The translations under genes were made by a program, and so were the position numbers. From Methanoculleus sp. UBA430 (GTDB lineage Archaea; Halobacteriota; Methanomicrobia; Methanomicrobiales; Methanoculleaceae), in contig NZ_DAXW01000003.1 in the NCBI RefSeq assembly GCF_002506585.1, forward strand, positions 241,338 through 305,337: DNA of 64,000 bases, given 5' to 3'. Shown here piece by piece: positions 42,196 through 52,933 of this stretch. Numbering within the stretch: position 1 is the first letter of the stretch; each line of letters opens with the position of its first letter. Under the pieces are notes generated by a model. It was not told the DNA's origin. It saw only the letters and a program-made list of their open reading frames with translations, and searched no databases.

Positions 42196-43327
42196 TCACT
42201 CGTGGCGCAACGCCTGGATCGGGTTTAACTGCGCCGCCTTCCAGGCCGGGTAGAGGCCGGAGGCCACGCTCGTCAGGACACCGAAGGCCATCCCGAAGAC
42301 GATGTAGAGGAGGCTCGTCGGGTTGAAGAGGTAGTCGGGGTTCCCGACGAAGACCGCCGTCACCGCGTACCCGGCGACGAAACTGAGCACTCCGCCGATG
42401 GCGGCGCCCGCAAGGCCGAGGATCAGCGCCTCGTAGATGAACATCCGCATCACCTCGCTCCGGCGCGTGCCGATGGACCGCAGGACGCCGATCTCCTTGA
42501 TCCGCTCGGTCACCGACATCAGCATCACGTTCAGGATCGAGACCCCGGCGACGATGAGGGATATCGCCCCGATGCCGGAGAGGAAGACCGTGATCGAATC
42601 TGCGGCCGCAAAGATGCTCTCCAGGATCCCGCGGGTGTCCATGACGTTGACGGTATCCTCTCGCCGGTTCATCTTCTGCTCGATCGACTCCTTGACCGCG
42701 TCGATGTCGTTGACGTCCCGGACCTTCACGATCACCTGGTCATACTCGTCCTCGTCGTAGTGGTTCGAGTACCAGGCATAGGGGACGACGATAGCGTAGT
42801 CGGGATTGATATCGAACCCCATCCCGCGCTCCTTGAGCACGCCCACCACCCGGAGGGTCTCGTCGCCGATCCTGACCCGGGCGCCGAGTTTCAGGCCGTT
42901 TTCCCTGCTGTTCGCGGCAAGCTGGCTCCCGATCAGGCATCCGGTGCCGGTGCCCTTCGGGTAGGCGCCGGACTCCACCTCGAGCAGAGAGACTATATCC
43001 CCTGCCGGGATCGCGTAGATCATCGCGCCGCTCTCCTTATCGCCCACAGTTATCTTATCGGCGTTGGTCGAGAAGGGTATCGCCACATTTGAGCCGACGG
43101 CGCGGGTGATATCGTTCATCTGCCGCTCGGTGAGTTTCCCGCCGCCGACGCCCGTCGCCGGGGAGACGATGATGGTGTCGCCGACATCGGTGACCATGTC
43201 GCCGAACATGAGGCTGATGCTGTTGCCCATGATGCCCAGAGACGCGATCGCGATCACGCCGATGACGATCCCGATGACTGCGAGGGACGACCGGAGCCAG
43301 TGGCGGCTGACATTCCGGCGGGCAAGG

Positions 43328-43341
<14 letters not shown>
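42196..43341 (-). CDS. ABC transporter permease, FtsX/MacB type
   Basis: A 381-residue protein with an N-terminal helix (about 17-40), a large extracellular domain (about 45-245, MacB periplasmic-core-like) and three C-terminal helices typical of FtsX, including VTERIKEIGVLRSIGTRRSEV (about 278-298). It couples to the ATPase encoded just before it with a 14-base overlap. Such systems move or release lipoproteins and peptides rather than importing solutes. Confidence 0.9.
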
Positions 43342-44008
<667 letters not shown>

Positions 44009-44013
44009 CGTTG

Positions 44014-45150
44014 TTACGTCCGTCTCCAGGAGTAGTAGATGGTCCCGGCTATCCCGAGCGCAAGAAGCACGGCGACGATCACGCCGACGACCGGTATGCC
44101 GCCTTCCTGCTCTTCGAGGGGCATCGCCGCACCGCCGACCTCGACCATCCTCGTCGCTGTGTAGCGGTTGCCGTTGTCGTCCCGGTACTCGACGATGATC
44201 GGGACCTCCGTCACGCCTGCATCGGCCTTAAACGTCACCTCAAACGAGGAGACGTCGTCGGGATCGAGGGTCCCGATGACGTAGACCCGGAAGGGATCGG
44301 TGGGCGTTGCAGGTGCACCGGGGGTGACCAGCACCGACCGCGCGGACTCGAGGCCCACGTTCATGACGTCGCCCACGATCCGGTACCGCCCGGCCTCGGG
44401 CATGACTTCGACGTTGGTGATGACGGGGTCTGCCTGCCGTTTGTCCTCGCCGAAGGCGATCGGCAGAACGAGATCGGTGGTGCGGGTGTTGATCCCGTTA
44501 TGCCAGACCACCTGGAACGTGACGTCCGTCTCCGCGGCGGGGGTCAGGTTGAAGGTGACGGTCCCGGAGGCGTCGGGGGCGAGAGCGCCGATAAACCCGC
44601 CGGTCGGGGTGGCGGTAAAACCGGTCCCCTGCGGGACGACCTGGACGCCGGAGGCAGCGTTCGGGCGGGGGTTGCCGACCCGGACGGTGATATCGGCCGT
44701 CCGTCCTTCGGAGAAGGCATCCGGCTTACTGATCACCGACGCGCTGAGCGGGGTATCTTCGACCCGGATCGGGATCGGGTAGCGGAGGCTGCCGGCGCCG
44801 TCACGGAAGTCAAGGACGAACGGGGGGAAGAAGGTTCCCTCCCCTCCGTCCGCACGGACGGTGAAGGTGAACGTCCGGTTGGTGCCGGCACCGATATCTC
44901 CGACCGAGAGGTAGGGGTCATTCAGGGCCACGACCCCGCTGCTGTAGAGCCGGGCGCTCCTGACGGCGACAGGCACGGCACCGTGGTTCGCGACCGACAC
45001 CGTGAGCGTCCCGGTATCGCCCTTCATAAGGACCGGGGGGTCAAGCGAGAAAGCGGTCACGGTGATGTCCGCCGGACCGGCGCTGGCCGGGCCGGCGAGC
45101 GCCATAACAGCGCAGAGGAGTGATAGGATAACAAGATAAAGCGGTTTCAT
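44014..45150 (-). CDS. Secreted CARDB-like surface protein anchored by a C-terminal helix
   Basis: A 378-residue exported protein: signal peptide (1-24, ending ASA), then three CARDB or Ig-like beta domains (about 28-130, 132-225, 230-330), each with VxNxGxxxA patterns, and a C-terminal membrane helix (about 353-372) with a basic tail. It matches the COG1361 (S-layer-like) group commonly found beside MacB-type ABC genes in methanogens. It may act as an extracellular partner of the exporter. Confidence 0.8.
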   Translation of the reverse strand: MKPLYLVILSLLCAVMALAGPASAGPADITVTAFSLDPPVLMKGDTGTLTVSVANHGAVPVAVRSARLYSSGVVALNDPYLSVGDIGAGTNRTFTFTVRADGGEGTFFPPFVLDFRDGAGSLRYPIPIRVEDTPLSASVISKPDAFSEGRTADITVRVGNPRPNAASGVQVVPQGTGFTATPTGGFIGALAPDASGTVTFNLTPAAETDVTFQVVWHNGINTRTTDLVLPIAFGEDKRQADPVITNVEVMPEAGRYRIVGDVMNVGLESARSVLVTPGAPATPTDPFRVYVIGTLDPDDVSSFEVTFKADAGVTEVPIIVEYRDDNGNRYTATRMVEVGGAAMPLEEQEGGIPVVGVIVAVLLALGIAGTIYYSWRRT

Positions 45151-45151
45151 A

Positions 45152-45808
45152 TTACAGCCACCCGGTGAGTGTGATGAGGAGGTAGAGGATATAGAGGCCC
45201 ACGGGTATCCCGACGGTGAGGGCCGCGTCCCGCGTGGAGAGGTTCCGCGCGTACTTCATGCCGAAGATCCATATGTTCGCGCTCCAGACCATGAAGAGAA
45301 TGGTCACGATTCCGGCAATCTGCGCGAGGGGATCGGTCGCCAGAGTGCTCGCGAGGCTCTCGGAGAACTCCACAATCTGCTCGGGAGTTGTTGCGGCGGG
45401 GATGGTCAGGTTCGAGAGGAGCTGGTAGGAGAAGACGGCCCCGATGATACCCCCGAAGACCTGGGGCAGGAACCCGTAGCCCACAAACTCCAGCGTCCGT
45501 GTGAGCGATCCCTGGCCCTTGAAGACCATTGAGATAAGATAGAAGACGATGCCGAAGACGAACCAGTTCAGGAACCCCCCGATGACGCCGAAGGCCGCAG
45601 CAAACACCGCCCCGATCATCCCGAAGGCCTGCATATCTGCAGGGAGCATGGCAATGGTTATATTCACTATCAGTACGGCCGAGACCGCACCGATGAGCCC
45701 GATGACGAGCGCGATCAGAGCCGGTATCTTCAGGCTCGGCTCGCCCTGCATACGCCCTTCAAAGAAGCGTCCGGGGTTGAGCAATACCCGGAGAAGTCCT
45801 GTTTCCAT
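45152..45808 (-). CDS. Yip1 domain membrane protein
   Basis: A 218-residue membrane protein with five helices and the Yip1 family start (RVLLNPGRFFEGRMQGEPSL, seen as LLNPGRFFEGRM). It is the first gene of the minus-strand operon Yip1, CARDB-like, ATPase, permease. The role of archaeal Yip1 proteins is unknown; this context suggests export or membrane organisation. Confidence 0.85.
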   Translation of the reverse strand: METGLLRVLLNPGRFFEGRMQGEPSLKIPALIALVIGLIGAVSAVLIVNITIAMLPADMQAFGMIGAVFAAAFGVIGGFLNWFVFGIVFYLISMVFKGQGSLTRTLEFVGYGFLPQVFGGIIGAVFSYQLLSNLTIPAATTPEQIVEFSESLASTLATDPLAQIAGIVTILFMVWSANIWIFGMKYARNLSTRDAALTVGIPVGLYILYLLITLTGWL

Positions 45809-45943
45809 GTGTGTACCTGTGTACTTCTGACCTATGAGAAGAGATAAAGTTTGTTGGGAGGCTTATCTGATACGTTCGCATATCTTCAAAAACTCGAAGA
45901 TCTCCGAATTGACAGCTGGAAAACGGGGGGTGCCGGGCTCCCG

Positions 45944-46627
45944 TTAGAGGTGCCCGATCTCTTTTAAGCTCACGTACCCCTTCTTCGTGACGATGACGTG
46001 GTCGAGGACCCGAATGCCGAGGATCGATCCGGCCTCGACGAGTTGCCGGGTGATGCCGATATCCTGGGTGGAGGGTTCCAGGGTGCCCGAGGGGTGGTTG
46101 TGGACCAGGATGACCGAAGCGGCGCGGTCGGTGATCGCCTCGGCAAAGACCTCCCGGGGGTGGACAAGGCTCTGGTTCAGGATCCCGACGGTGACGGTCC
46201 GGCGCTCGATCACCTCACCGGCGCCGTTGAGGGTGATACAGAAAAAATACTCCTGTTTCTTGTCCCGCCATTTCGCAACAAGCGGGAGCACGTCCCCGGG
46301 ACAGGTGATCCGGCATCCCGAGACGTCGTTATCCCCGAGATATCGCCGCCCGATCTCGAAGCACGCCATGATCTCGCAGGCTTTTGCCGAACCGACTCCA
46401 CCGATCTCAAGGAGCGCGTCGTATGACGGGCTGTCTTTATCCTCCTTGACCTTATCCAGGTAGGCTTTGACCTCGCCCGCAACCTGCGAGACATCCCGCC
46501 CTTTCGTGCCCCGGCCGAGGAGGAGGGCTATCAGTTCAGTATCGGTGAGCGCCTCCGGCCCACGTGTCGCCAGTTTCTCACGCGGACGATCGCGGTTCGG
46601 GATATCACGCATCTTTTTCATGCCCAT
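45944..46627 (-). CDS. radC: RadC family JAB-domain protein
   Basis: A 227-residue protein with a helix-hairpin-helix segment (IGGVGSAKA, about 75-83) and a C-terminal JAB metal site HNHPSGTLEPSTQD (176-189) with His176, His178, Ser180 and Asp189. RadC is common in bacteria and patchy in archaea, and its biochemical function is not settled despite the repair name. Starts at 46627 or 46621 are possible. It is divergent from the TPR gene with a 44-base gap. Confidence 0.88.
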   Translation of the reverse strand: MGMKKMRDIPNRDRPREKLATRGPEALTDTELIALLLGRGTKGRDVSQVAGEVKAYLDKVKEDKDSPSYDALLEIGGVGSAKACEIMACFEIGRRYLGDNDVSGCRITCPGDVLPLVAKWRDKKQEYFFCITLNGAGEVIERRTVTVGILNQSLVHPREVFAEAITDRAASVILVHNHPSGTLEPSTQDIGITRQLVEAGSILGIRVLDHVIVTKKGYVSLKEIGHL

Positions 46628-46671
46628 CCGTCCTGATCGGGGTACCCTATCCTCGATTTTGATCCAGGAGC

Positions 46672-48432
46672 ATGTATACGTTTTCAATCGATCCCGAACA
46701 CCTGGAGGAGACATTACCCGGGAGAGTCGCCCTCCCGGGCGCTCTACCGAAACGCTTTTGTTTGGGGACCGCTATCTCTCACGAAGTGGAACTCCCCTGG
46801 AAGAGCGCCGACGCCTGGTGCGGAAAAGGACAGGCATTCTGTGAACAGGGGCAGTACGACCGGGCCATCGAGTGTTACGACCGGGCCATCGATCTCGACG
46901 CCGGCGCAGACATCTGGTATCACAAGGGGCGTGCCCTGACCTCCTCCGGGCGCTACCAGCCGGCGATCGGGTGTTTCGACCAGGCCATCAGGCTCGACCC
47001 GACCTCTGCCCGATTCTGGTACGCCGGGGGACGGGCGTTTTACGGCCTGAAACAGTACCGGGAGGCCGCTGAGTACTGCGGCCGGGCGGTGGAACTCGCA
47101 CCGGACTGCGCGGACGCCTGGCTCACCCGGGGACATGCTTTCAAGAGCATGGGGCGAGCCTCTGAGGCGATCGACTGCTACGACCGGGCCATCGCCATCG
47201 ACCCGGGCCGGGTCGAGGCGTGGTTCGCCCGCGGAACGGTGCTTGCCGCCGAGCGCCGGTACGACGCGGCGCTCGACAGTTACGACCGGGTCATCGCGCT
47301 CGACCCCCGGAACGCCGACGCCTGGTATGCCCGGGGGACGATCCAGATCCTGCTCTCCCGGTACGGCGACGCGCTCGCCTCCTATGACCGGGCCCTGGCC
47401 ATCGACCCGGACCACGCCGGCGCCTGGTACACCCGGGGATGCACGTTCGCGGCGCTTCAGCGCTACGAAGAGGCTATCGGGTGCTTCGACCGGGCTCTCG
47501 TCCTCCGTCCCGACGACGACGGTGCCTGGTACAACCGGGGCCGGGCACTGCAGAGCCTGGAGCGCTACGAGGAGGCGCTCGCCTGCTTCGACCGGGCGTA
47601 CCGGATCAGGCCGGAGCAGACCGGGATATGGTTCCACAAGGGCACGGTGCATAAGAGGCTGAAGCGTTACGACCAGGCACTTGCCTGCTTCGACCGGGCC
47701 CTCAGGGAGAACACCGCCGATACGGAGACCTGGCACCAGAAGGGGCTCCTCCTCTTCACCCTGAAACGCTACGCGGGGGCTATCGAGTGCTTTGACCAGG
47801 CACTCAGGCTCCGGCCCGACCATACGGATGCATGTTACTACCGGGGCGAGAGTTACTATGCACTCGCGAACTACGGGGCGGCGGTCCCCTGCTACCAGGC
47901 CGTTGTCCGGGCGGCGCCCGAAAACGCCGTCGCCTGGAACAACTACGGCAACGCACTCTATCAACTCGAGCGCTACGAGGAGGCACTCGTCTGCTACGAA
48001 CGGGCGCTTGAGATCGACCCGGAGAACACCCGGGTCTGGAAGAACAAAGCAAGCGTCCTCTCCGTTCTTTCGTACTATGACAGGGCGCTTGTCTGTTACG
48101 ATCGGGAAATCCTGATCCACCCAAGGAATGCGGATGCCTGGTACAACAAAGGTCTTGCACTCTTCATCCTCGGGCGGTACGGCGAGGCCGTCACATGCTA
48201 CACGCGGGCGCTCGAGGTCGATCCCGCGAGGGCCGGGGTCTGGAACACAAAAGGAAACGCTCTCGTCCTCCTGGACCGCTACGAGGAGGCGCTCGCCTCC
48301 TATGACCGGGTCCTCGCGATCGACCCAAACGACGCCGAGGCGCTCACCGGAAAGGCGACGGCGCTCATCCATCTCGACCGCTCGGCGGAGGCGGTCAGGT
48401 GCTACGAGAGGCTGAAGCGGCTGAAGCGGTGA
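46672..48432 (+). CDS. TPR protein with 16 repeats
   Basis: A 586-residue protein: a 42-residue N-terminal stretch, then about 16 tandem 34-residue TPR units of the form (A)WYNRGxALxxLxRYEEALxCFDRALxIDPxx covering the rest of the chain. No other domain, signal peptide or membrane helix. It should form a superhelix that binds peptides. An AGGAG site five bases before ATG 46672 supports the start. Methanogen genomes often carry such large TPR proteins without known partners. Confidence 0.9.
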   Translation: MYTFSIDPEHLEETLPGRVALPGALPKRFCLGTAISHEVELPWKSADAWCGKGQAFCEQGQYDRAIECYDRAIDLDAGADIWYHKGRALTSSGRYQPAIGCFDQAIRLDPTSARFWYAGGRAFYGLKQYREAAEYCGRAVELAPDCADAWLTRGHAFKSMGRASEAIDCYDRAIAIDPGRVEAWFARGTVLAAERRYDAALDSYDRVIALDPRNADAWYARGTIQILLSRYGDALASYDRALAIDPDHAGAWYTRGCTFAALQRYEEAIGCFDRALVLRPDDDGAWYNRGRALQSLERYEEALACFDRAYRIRPEQTGIWFHKGTVHKRLKRYDQALACFDRALRENTADTETWHQKGLLLFTLKRYAGAIECFDQALRLRPDHTDACYYRGESYYALANYGAAVPCYQAVVRAAPENAVAWNNYGNALYQLERYEEALVCYERALEIDPENTRVWKNKASVLSVLSYYDRALVCYDREILIHPRNADAWYNKGLALFILGRYGEAVTCYTRALEVDPARAGVWNTKGNALVLLDRYEEALASYDRVLAIDPNDAEALTGKATALIHLDRSAEAVRCYERLKRLKR

Positions 48433-48659
48433 GTGGGGATTAACCGGTGCTACCCCGGGGGGAGGCCGCCTCCGGCAACCTCTCGACCCGGGACGCTTTT
48501 GCAGTCTGGTCTTCGGTGAGCAGGAAGACGCACGACTGCTCGTACCCCCGGTCTCCCCGCCTCCCGCGCGGTGATCCGCCGTCCCGTTCATGGCGGGCTC
48601 GGCGTAGTTGCATACACTCAGGTAAATGCCCGGAGGCCCGATGCCTCAAGAATCTCCTC

Positions 48660-48794
48660 CTATACCCCGGTCATCGGTCCCTTCTCGATCCGGAGCGGGC
48701 GGGCAACCGGGACGTCGACCGTGTTCATGCAGCCCGAAGAGATTACCATGATCCCGAGGGCAAACGCCAGCGGGATCAGGTTGTCCTCTCTCAT
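48660..48794 (-). CDS. 44-residue lipoprotein-like ORF
   Basis: ATG 48794 overlaps the stop of the upstream truncated paralogue. The product has a short hydrophobic signal and a lipobox-like VISSGC (17-22), then 22 residues before the stop. Reading past the stop gives EEILEASGLRAFT, so it may be the start of a longer lipoprotein cut short by a nonsense change. The 227 bases after it (48433-48659) show no gene I can support. Confidence 0.35.
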   Translation of the reverse strand: MREDNLIPLAFALGIMVISSGCMNTVDVPVARPLRIEKGPMTGV

Positions 48795-48994
48795 CGCTCC
48801 ACCTGCAGAACGGACACATCTGTTCCCTGGTTTCCGTCCGGCGCAGGGGTACCGGCATGACCGGCAGCGAGCAGCACGAAGAGCGCTATGGCCGGGTAAA
48901 CGGAAGCCTCCTGCGGGGGCCCCGCCGGCAGCATTGCCGTCCCGGCAACGAGCAGCAGGAGAACAGCAAATCCGGTTGCAACCTGTTTCATCAT
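48791..48994 (-). pseudogene. Decayed sixth copy of the tandem PepSY-like family
   Basis: The first 31 residues (MMKQVATGFAVLLLLVAGTA, then MLPAGPPQEA) match the signal peptide of the 49021-53890 paralogues, but the rest of the 67 residues does not, and all three PepSY-like units are missing. It lies 26 bases beyond the last intact copy, the same spacing as within the array, so it is most likely the remnant of a deleted copy. A retained small secreted peptide is possible. Confidence 0.55.
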
Positions 48995-49020
48995 GGTCTC
49001 AGCATTTCACGAAAAAGGGG

Positions 49021-49968
49021 TCAGTACAGCCCCTTCCCGAGTTCCGGGACCGCGGGGACGTACTGGTAGAAGGTCCCGGTCTCGTTCTCCCCTTCCACGG
49101 TGCCGCGGAAGTAGTAGGTCGGTTTGAGGTAAGGCTGCTCGGTCCCGGGTGGGGTCGCATAGTAGCAGAGCTTGACCTCCTCGACGACCGCCCCCTTCGG
49201 TGAACTCACCGTGGTGACGACCCCGGTCTGCTTGAGTTCCTCGATCGCTTCTTCGGGGGAGAGGATCGGGAATTCCTTGTAGGGTTCGGCGTCACGCCAA
49301 CGTCTGGTGATTTCGAGAATATCGCCGCCCCCGCCGATGGTGACCCGGGTCCCACTTCCGGCCACGCGAAGGCCGCTCAGGGTGTCGGTGAAGTGGACAT
49401 CACGATCTTCGTACGTGACGATGGGTGCATCTCCCGAATGGTTCGAGAAAATCCCTTTCCCACCTTGAGACACACTTGAGAATACCGCCCCTTCGGGCAT
49501 GAGATCGTGGGAGGTGAGGAACGATTCGGCGATCTTCCGGCACTCCTCGTCGGTCGGGAGGTTTTCAGGGCGGTCGCGTGGATCCACACCACTACATCGA
49601 CCATACCACGTATAAGTCATATAACCGCCTCCTCTATCGAGATCAAACGTATAGGGATCGCCTGTGATGCGGTGTGACACTCTCTTCTCTTCAACCGGCC
49701 CGGTCAGCCCGAACTTCTCCGCTATCTTCAGGGCGTCGTCCTTTGATACGGCAGTATCGACCGTCTTATAAACCATGGCCTGCCCGGGAGATCTTGGGAG
49801 GACGGTACCGAGAGTGATCTCAGAGACGCTCTGCACGCCGTACGGTCCGACAATCTCGATTCCTCCGTTTGTGCCTTCATCGTCCGGCGGAGACGCCACC
49901 GGTATCAGTGCCGTCCCGGCGATGATCAGCATAAGGATGGCAAAGCCAATTGCGATCTGTTTCATCAT
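49021..49968 (-). CDS. Tandem secreted PepSY-like protein, copy 5
   Basis: The 315-residue product has a signal peptide (about 1-26) and three units with a PepSY-like helix start: SKDDALKIAEKFG (75-87), TDEECRKIAESF (139-150) and LSPEEAIEELKQTG (236-249), each followed by strands. The C-terminus FYQYVPAVPELGKGLY is nearly invariant in the family. N-terminal mature sequence (ASPPDDEGTN) matches copy 4, while the C-terminal part is closer to copy 1 in places (KGAVVEEVKLCYY). It is the last intact gene of the operon. Confidence 0.7.
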   Translation of the reverse strand: MMKQIAIGFAILMLIIAGTALIPVASPPDDEGTNGGIEIVGPYGVQSVSEITLGTVLPRSPGQAMVYKTVDTAVSKDDALKIAEKFGLTGPVEEKRVSHRITGDPYTFDLDRGGGYMTYTWYGRCSGVDPRDRPENLPTDEECRKIAESFLTSHDLMPEGAVFSSVSQGGKGIFSNHSGDAPIVTYEDRDVHFTDTLSGLRVAGSGTRVTIGGGGDILEITRRWRDAEPYKEFPILSPEEAIEELKQTGVVTTVSSPKGAVVEEVKLCYYATPPGTEQPYLKPTYYFRGTVEGENETGTFYQYVPAVPELGKGLY

Positions 49969-50001
49969 CGTATCCGCGTTTCATAAAAAGGTGGAGTGGG
50001 T

Positions 50002-50958
50002 TCAGTACAGCCCCTTCCCGAGTTCAGGGACTGCCGGGATGTACTGATAGAAGGTCCCGGTCTCGTTCTTCCCTTCCATGGTTCCGTGGAAGTAGTAAGT
50101 CGGCTTGAGGTAGGGCTGTTCGGTCCCGGGCGGGGTTGCATAGTAACAGAGTTTGATCTCGTCGACGACCGCCTTCTTCGGCGAACTTACCGTGGTGACG
50201 ACCCCGGTCTGCTTGAGCTCCCCGATCGCTTCTTCGGGAGAGAGGATCGAGAACTCCTTGTAAGGCTCGGCGTCGCGCCAGCGTTGGGTGACTTTAAGGA
50301 TGTCGCCGCCCCCGCCGATGGTGACCCGGATCCCGCTTCCGGCCACGGGATAGCCGCTCAGGGTGTCGGAGAAAAGGACATCCCGATCTTCGTACGTGAC
50401 GATGGGTGTACCTCCCGAATGGTTCGAGAAAGTCCCCTTCCCACCTTGAGACACGCTTGAAAAGACTGCCTCTTCGGGCATGAGCCCGTGGGAAGTGAGG
50501 AACGACTCGGCAATCTTTCGGCACTCCTCGTCGGTCGGGAGGTTTTCGGGACGGTCCCGGGGGTCCACCCCGGAGTAGCGGCCATCCCACGTGTAGGTCA
50601 TATATCCGGATTCTTCCTCGATCTCAAACGTGTAGGGTTCGTCTTTGACGACGTAACACTTGATCCTTCCTCCGCTTTCCTCGACCGGTCCGGACATACC
50701 GAACTTCTCCGCTATCTTCAGCGCGTCGTCCTTCGAGATGATGGTATCGACCGTCCTGTAGACCATGGTCTGTTCGGGATACCGCGTGAGGGCAGTACCA
50801 AGAGTGATCTCGGAAACGCTCTGCACGCCGTACGGTCCGACAATTTCGATTCCTCTGTTTGTGCCTTCATCATCCGGTGGAGATGCCGCCGGTATCAGTG
50901 CTGTCCCGATAGCGATCAGCACGAGGACGATGAATCCGGTTGTAATCTGTTTTATCAT
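50002..50958 (-). CDS. Tandem secreted PepSY-like protein, copy 4
   Basis: 318 residues, same plan as copy 5. The region after the signal (ASPPDDEGTNRGIEIVGPYG) is almost identical to copy 5, the segment ESGGRIKCYVVKDEPYTFEIE matches copy 1 (ESGRRIKRYVVKDDPYTFEIE; shown in part), and the last 90 residues are almost identical to copy 3. This mosaic pattern suggests gene conversion among copies. A 33-base spacer separates it from copy 5. Confidence 0.7.
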   Translation of the reverse strand: MIKQITTGFIVLVLIAIGTALIPAASPPDDEGTNRGIEIVGPYGVQSVSEITLGTALTRYPEQTMVYRTVDTIISKDDALKIAEKFGMSGPVEESGGRIKCYVVKDEPYTFEIEEESGYMTYTWDGRYSGVDPRDRPENLPTDEECRKIAESFLTSHGLMPEEAVFSSVSQGGKGTFSNHSGGTPIVTYEDRDVLFSDTLSGYPVAGSGIRVTIGGGGDILKVTQRWRDAEPYKEFSILSPEEAIGELKQTGVVTTVSSPKKAVVDEIKLCYYATPPGTEQPYLKPTYYFHGTMEGKNETGTFYQYIPAVPELGKGLY

Positions 50959-50984
50959 CGTATCAACGTTTCACGAAAAAGGGG

Positions 50985-51929
50985 TCAGTACAGCCCCTTC
51001 CCGAGTTCAGGGACTGCAGGGATGTACTGATAGAAGGTCCCGGTCTCGTTCTCCCCTTCCATGGTTCCGTGGAAGTAGTAAGTCGGCTTGAGGTAGGGCT
51101 GTTCAGTCCCGGGCGGGGTTGCATAGTAACAGAGTTTGATCTCGTCGACGACCGCCTTCTTCGGCGAACTTACCGTGGTGACGACCCCGGTCTGCTTGAG
51201 CTCCCCGATCGCTTCTTCGGGAGAGAGAATCGCAAACTCCTTGTAGGGTTCGACGTCACGCCAGCGTTTCGCAACCCGAAGGACATCACCATCTCCGCCA
51301 AGGGTGACATAAATCCCGTTTCCGACCACTGAAAGGTTACTCAACCTACCGGTGAACAGAACTGTAGTGTCCTGATCTGCGACAACCGTCTCATTTCCCT
51401 CAGCACTCAACATCGCTCCCCTGTCGTGTGATATGCTGGAATAAGCAGCCCCGTCTGGCATGAGATCGTTGGAGGTAAGGAACGTTTCGGCGATCTTTCG
51501 CGCCTCCTCATCGGTCGGGAGATATTCCGGGCGATCTCGCTCGTTAGATCCCATCCATCTTCCATACCAGGTATAGGTCATATAGCCAGTTTCTTTCTCA
51601 ATCTCGAACGTATAGGGACTTCCTTTGATGACATAACTCGTTTCGTACTCTTCAACCGGTTCGGACATCCCGAACTTCTCCGCCATCTTCAGGGCGTCGT
51701 CCTTCGATACGGTTGTATCGACCGTCTTATAGACCGTGACCTGCCCGGGATACTTGGGAAGGGCAGTACCGAGAGCGATCTCGGAGACACTCTGCACGGG
51801 ATATAACCCGGTTGCCTCAAACCCCAAGTGTACCTCTTCATCCCCCTGCGGATGTTCCGCCGGTATCAGTGCCGTCCCGGCAACGAGCAGCACGAGGACG
51901 ATGAATCCAAGTATAACCCGTTTCATCAT
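50985..51929 (-). CDS. Tandem secreted PepSY-like protein, copy 3
   Basis: 314 residues, same three-unit plan. After the signal peptide the sequence EHPQGDEEVHLGFEATGLYP is identical to copy 2, and the C-terminal third (ILSPEEAIGELKQTG, KKAVVDEIKLCYYATPPG) is identical or nearly so to copy 4. The middle (about 150-200, SSISHDRGAMLSAEGNETVV) is unlike the others, so it may be the specificity region. A 26-base spacer separates it from copy 4. Confidence 0.7.
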   Translation of the reverse strand: MMKRVILGFIVLVLLVAGTALIPAEHPQGDEEVHLGFEATGLYPVQSVSEIALGTALPKYPGQVTVYKTVDTTVSKDDALKMAEKFGMSEPVEEYETSYVIKGSPYTFEIEKETGYMTYTWYGRWMGSNERDRPEYLPTDEEARKIAETFLTSNDLMPDGAAYSSISHDRGAMLSAEGNETVVADQDTTVLFTGRLSNLSVVGNGIYVTLGGDGDVLRVAKRWRDVEPYKEFAILSPEEAIGELKQTGVVTTVSSPKKAVVDEIKLCYYATPPGTEQPYLKPTYYFHGTMEGENETGTFYQYIPAVPELGKGLY

Positions 51930-51962
51930 GGTCCTAGCGTCTCACGAAAAGGGGAGAGGGGA

Positions 51963-52907
51963 TCAGTACAACCCCCTCCCGAGCTCGGGAACCGCCGGGA
52001 TGTACTGGAAGAAGGTCCCGGTCTCGCTCTCTCCCTCCACGGTGCCGTGGAAGTAGTAGGTCGGCTTGAGGTAGGGCTGCTCGTCCCGTGGAGGACTGGC
52101 ATAATACCCGATTTTGATCTCGGTGACAGTCGCTTTCTTTGGAGAGCTCACTGCAGTGACGACCCCGGTCTGTTTGAGCTCCTCGAGCGCTTCTTCGGGG
52201 GAGAGGATCGGGAACTCCTTATAGGGCTCGGCGTCGCGCCAGCGCTTGAAGATTCTGAGGACGTCTCCATCGCCGCCGATAGTGACGTACATCCAGTTCC
52301 CGAAGACAGGGAGCCCGTTCAGTGTACCGGTGAAAGAAACCTGAATGTCCTCGGAAGAGACAACGGATGTATTTTTTTCCGAATCAAAAAATAATCCCTG
52401 ACTGTGTCGTACACTCTTGTAGACCGCCCCTTCAGGCATGAGATCATGCTCTTTGAGGAAAGTCTCAGCGATCTTCCGTGCCTCCTCATCGGCAGGGAGA
52501 TTTTCGGGGCGGTCTCGGGGATCTACATTGTTCCACCGCCCTTTCCATGTATAGGACAAACAACCTCCCTCTTTCTCGATATCGAACGTATAGGGATCGC
52601 CTTTGATGTAATACGACAGTACATTCTCTTCAAGTGGTCCAGACATACCGAACTTCTCCGCCATCTTCAGCGCGTCGTCCTTCGACACAGTAGTCTCTAT
52701 CGTCCTGTAGACCACGGCCTGTTCGGGATACCGCGGGAAAGCAGTGCCAAGAGTGATCTCAGAGGCACTCTGCACGGGATATAACCCGGTTGCCTCAAAC
52801 CCCAAGTGTACCTCTTCATCCCCCTGCGGATGTTCCGCCGGTATCAACGTCGTCCCGGCAACGAGCAGCACGAGGACAATGAATCCGGTTGCAATCTGTT
52901 TTATCAT
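51963..52907 (-). CDS. Tandem secreted PepSY-like protein, copy 2
   Basis: 314 residues. The N-terminal mature region matches copy 3, while the C-terminal region has its own variant (KKATVTEIKIGYYASPPRDE), with YYASPPRDEQPYLKPTYY shared with copy 1. The family cysteine in KLCYY is replaced here by glycine (KIGYY). The middle segment (about 160-195) is again unique. A 33-base spacer separates it from copy 3. Confidence 0.7.
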   Translation of the reverse strand: MIKQIATGFIVLVLLVAGTTLIPAEHPQGDEEVHLGFEATGLYPVQSASEITLGTAFPRYPEQAVVYRTIETTVSKDDALKMAEKFGMSGPLEENVLSYYIKGDPYTFDIEKEGGCLSYTWKGRWNNVDPRDRPENLPADEEARKIAETFLKEHDLMPEGAVYKSVRHSQGLFFDSEKNTSVVSSEDIQVSFTGTLNGLPVFGNWMYVTIGGDGDVLRIFKRWRDAEPYKEFPILSPEEALEELKQTGVVTAVSSPKKATVTEIKIGYYASPPRDEQPYLKPTYYFHGTVEGESETGTFFQYIPAVPELGRGLY

Positions 52908-52933
52908 CGTATCAGCGTTTCACGAAAAAGGGG

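Noticed and set aside
46744..48591. 615-codon open frame on the minus strand across the TPR gene
   Set aside because: It is the antisense shadow of a repetitive GC-rich gene; the translation is Val/Arg/Pro/Gly-rich without domain features.
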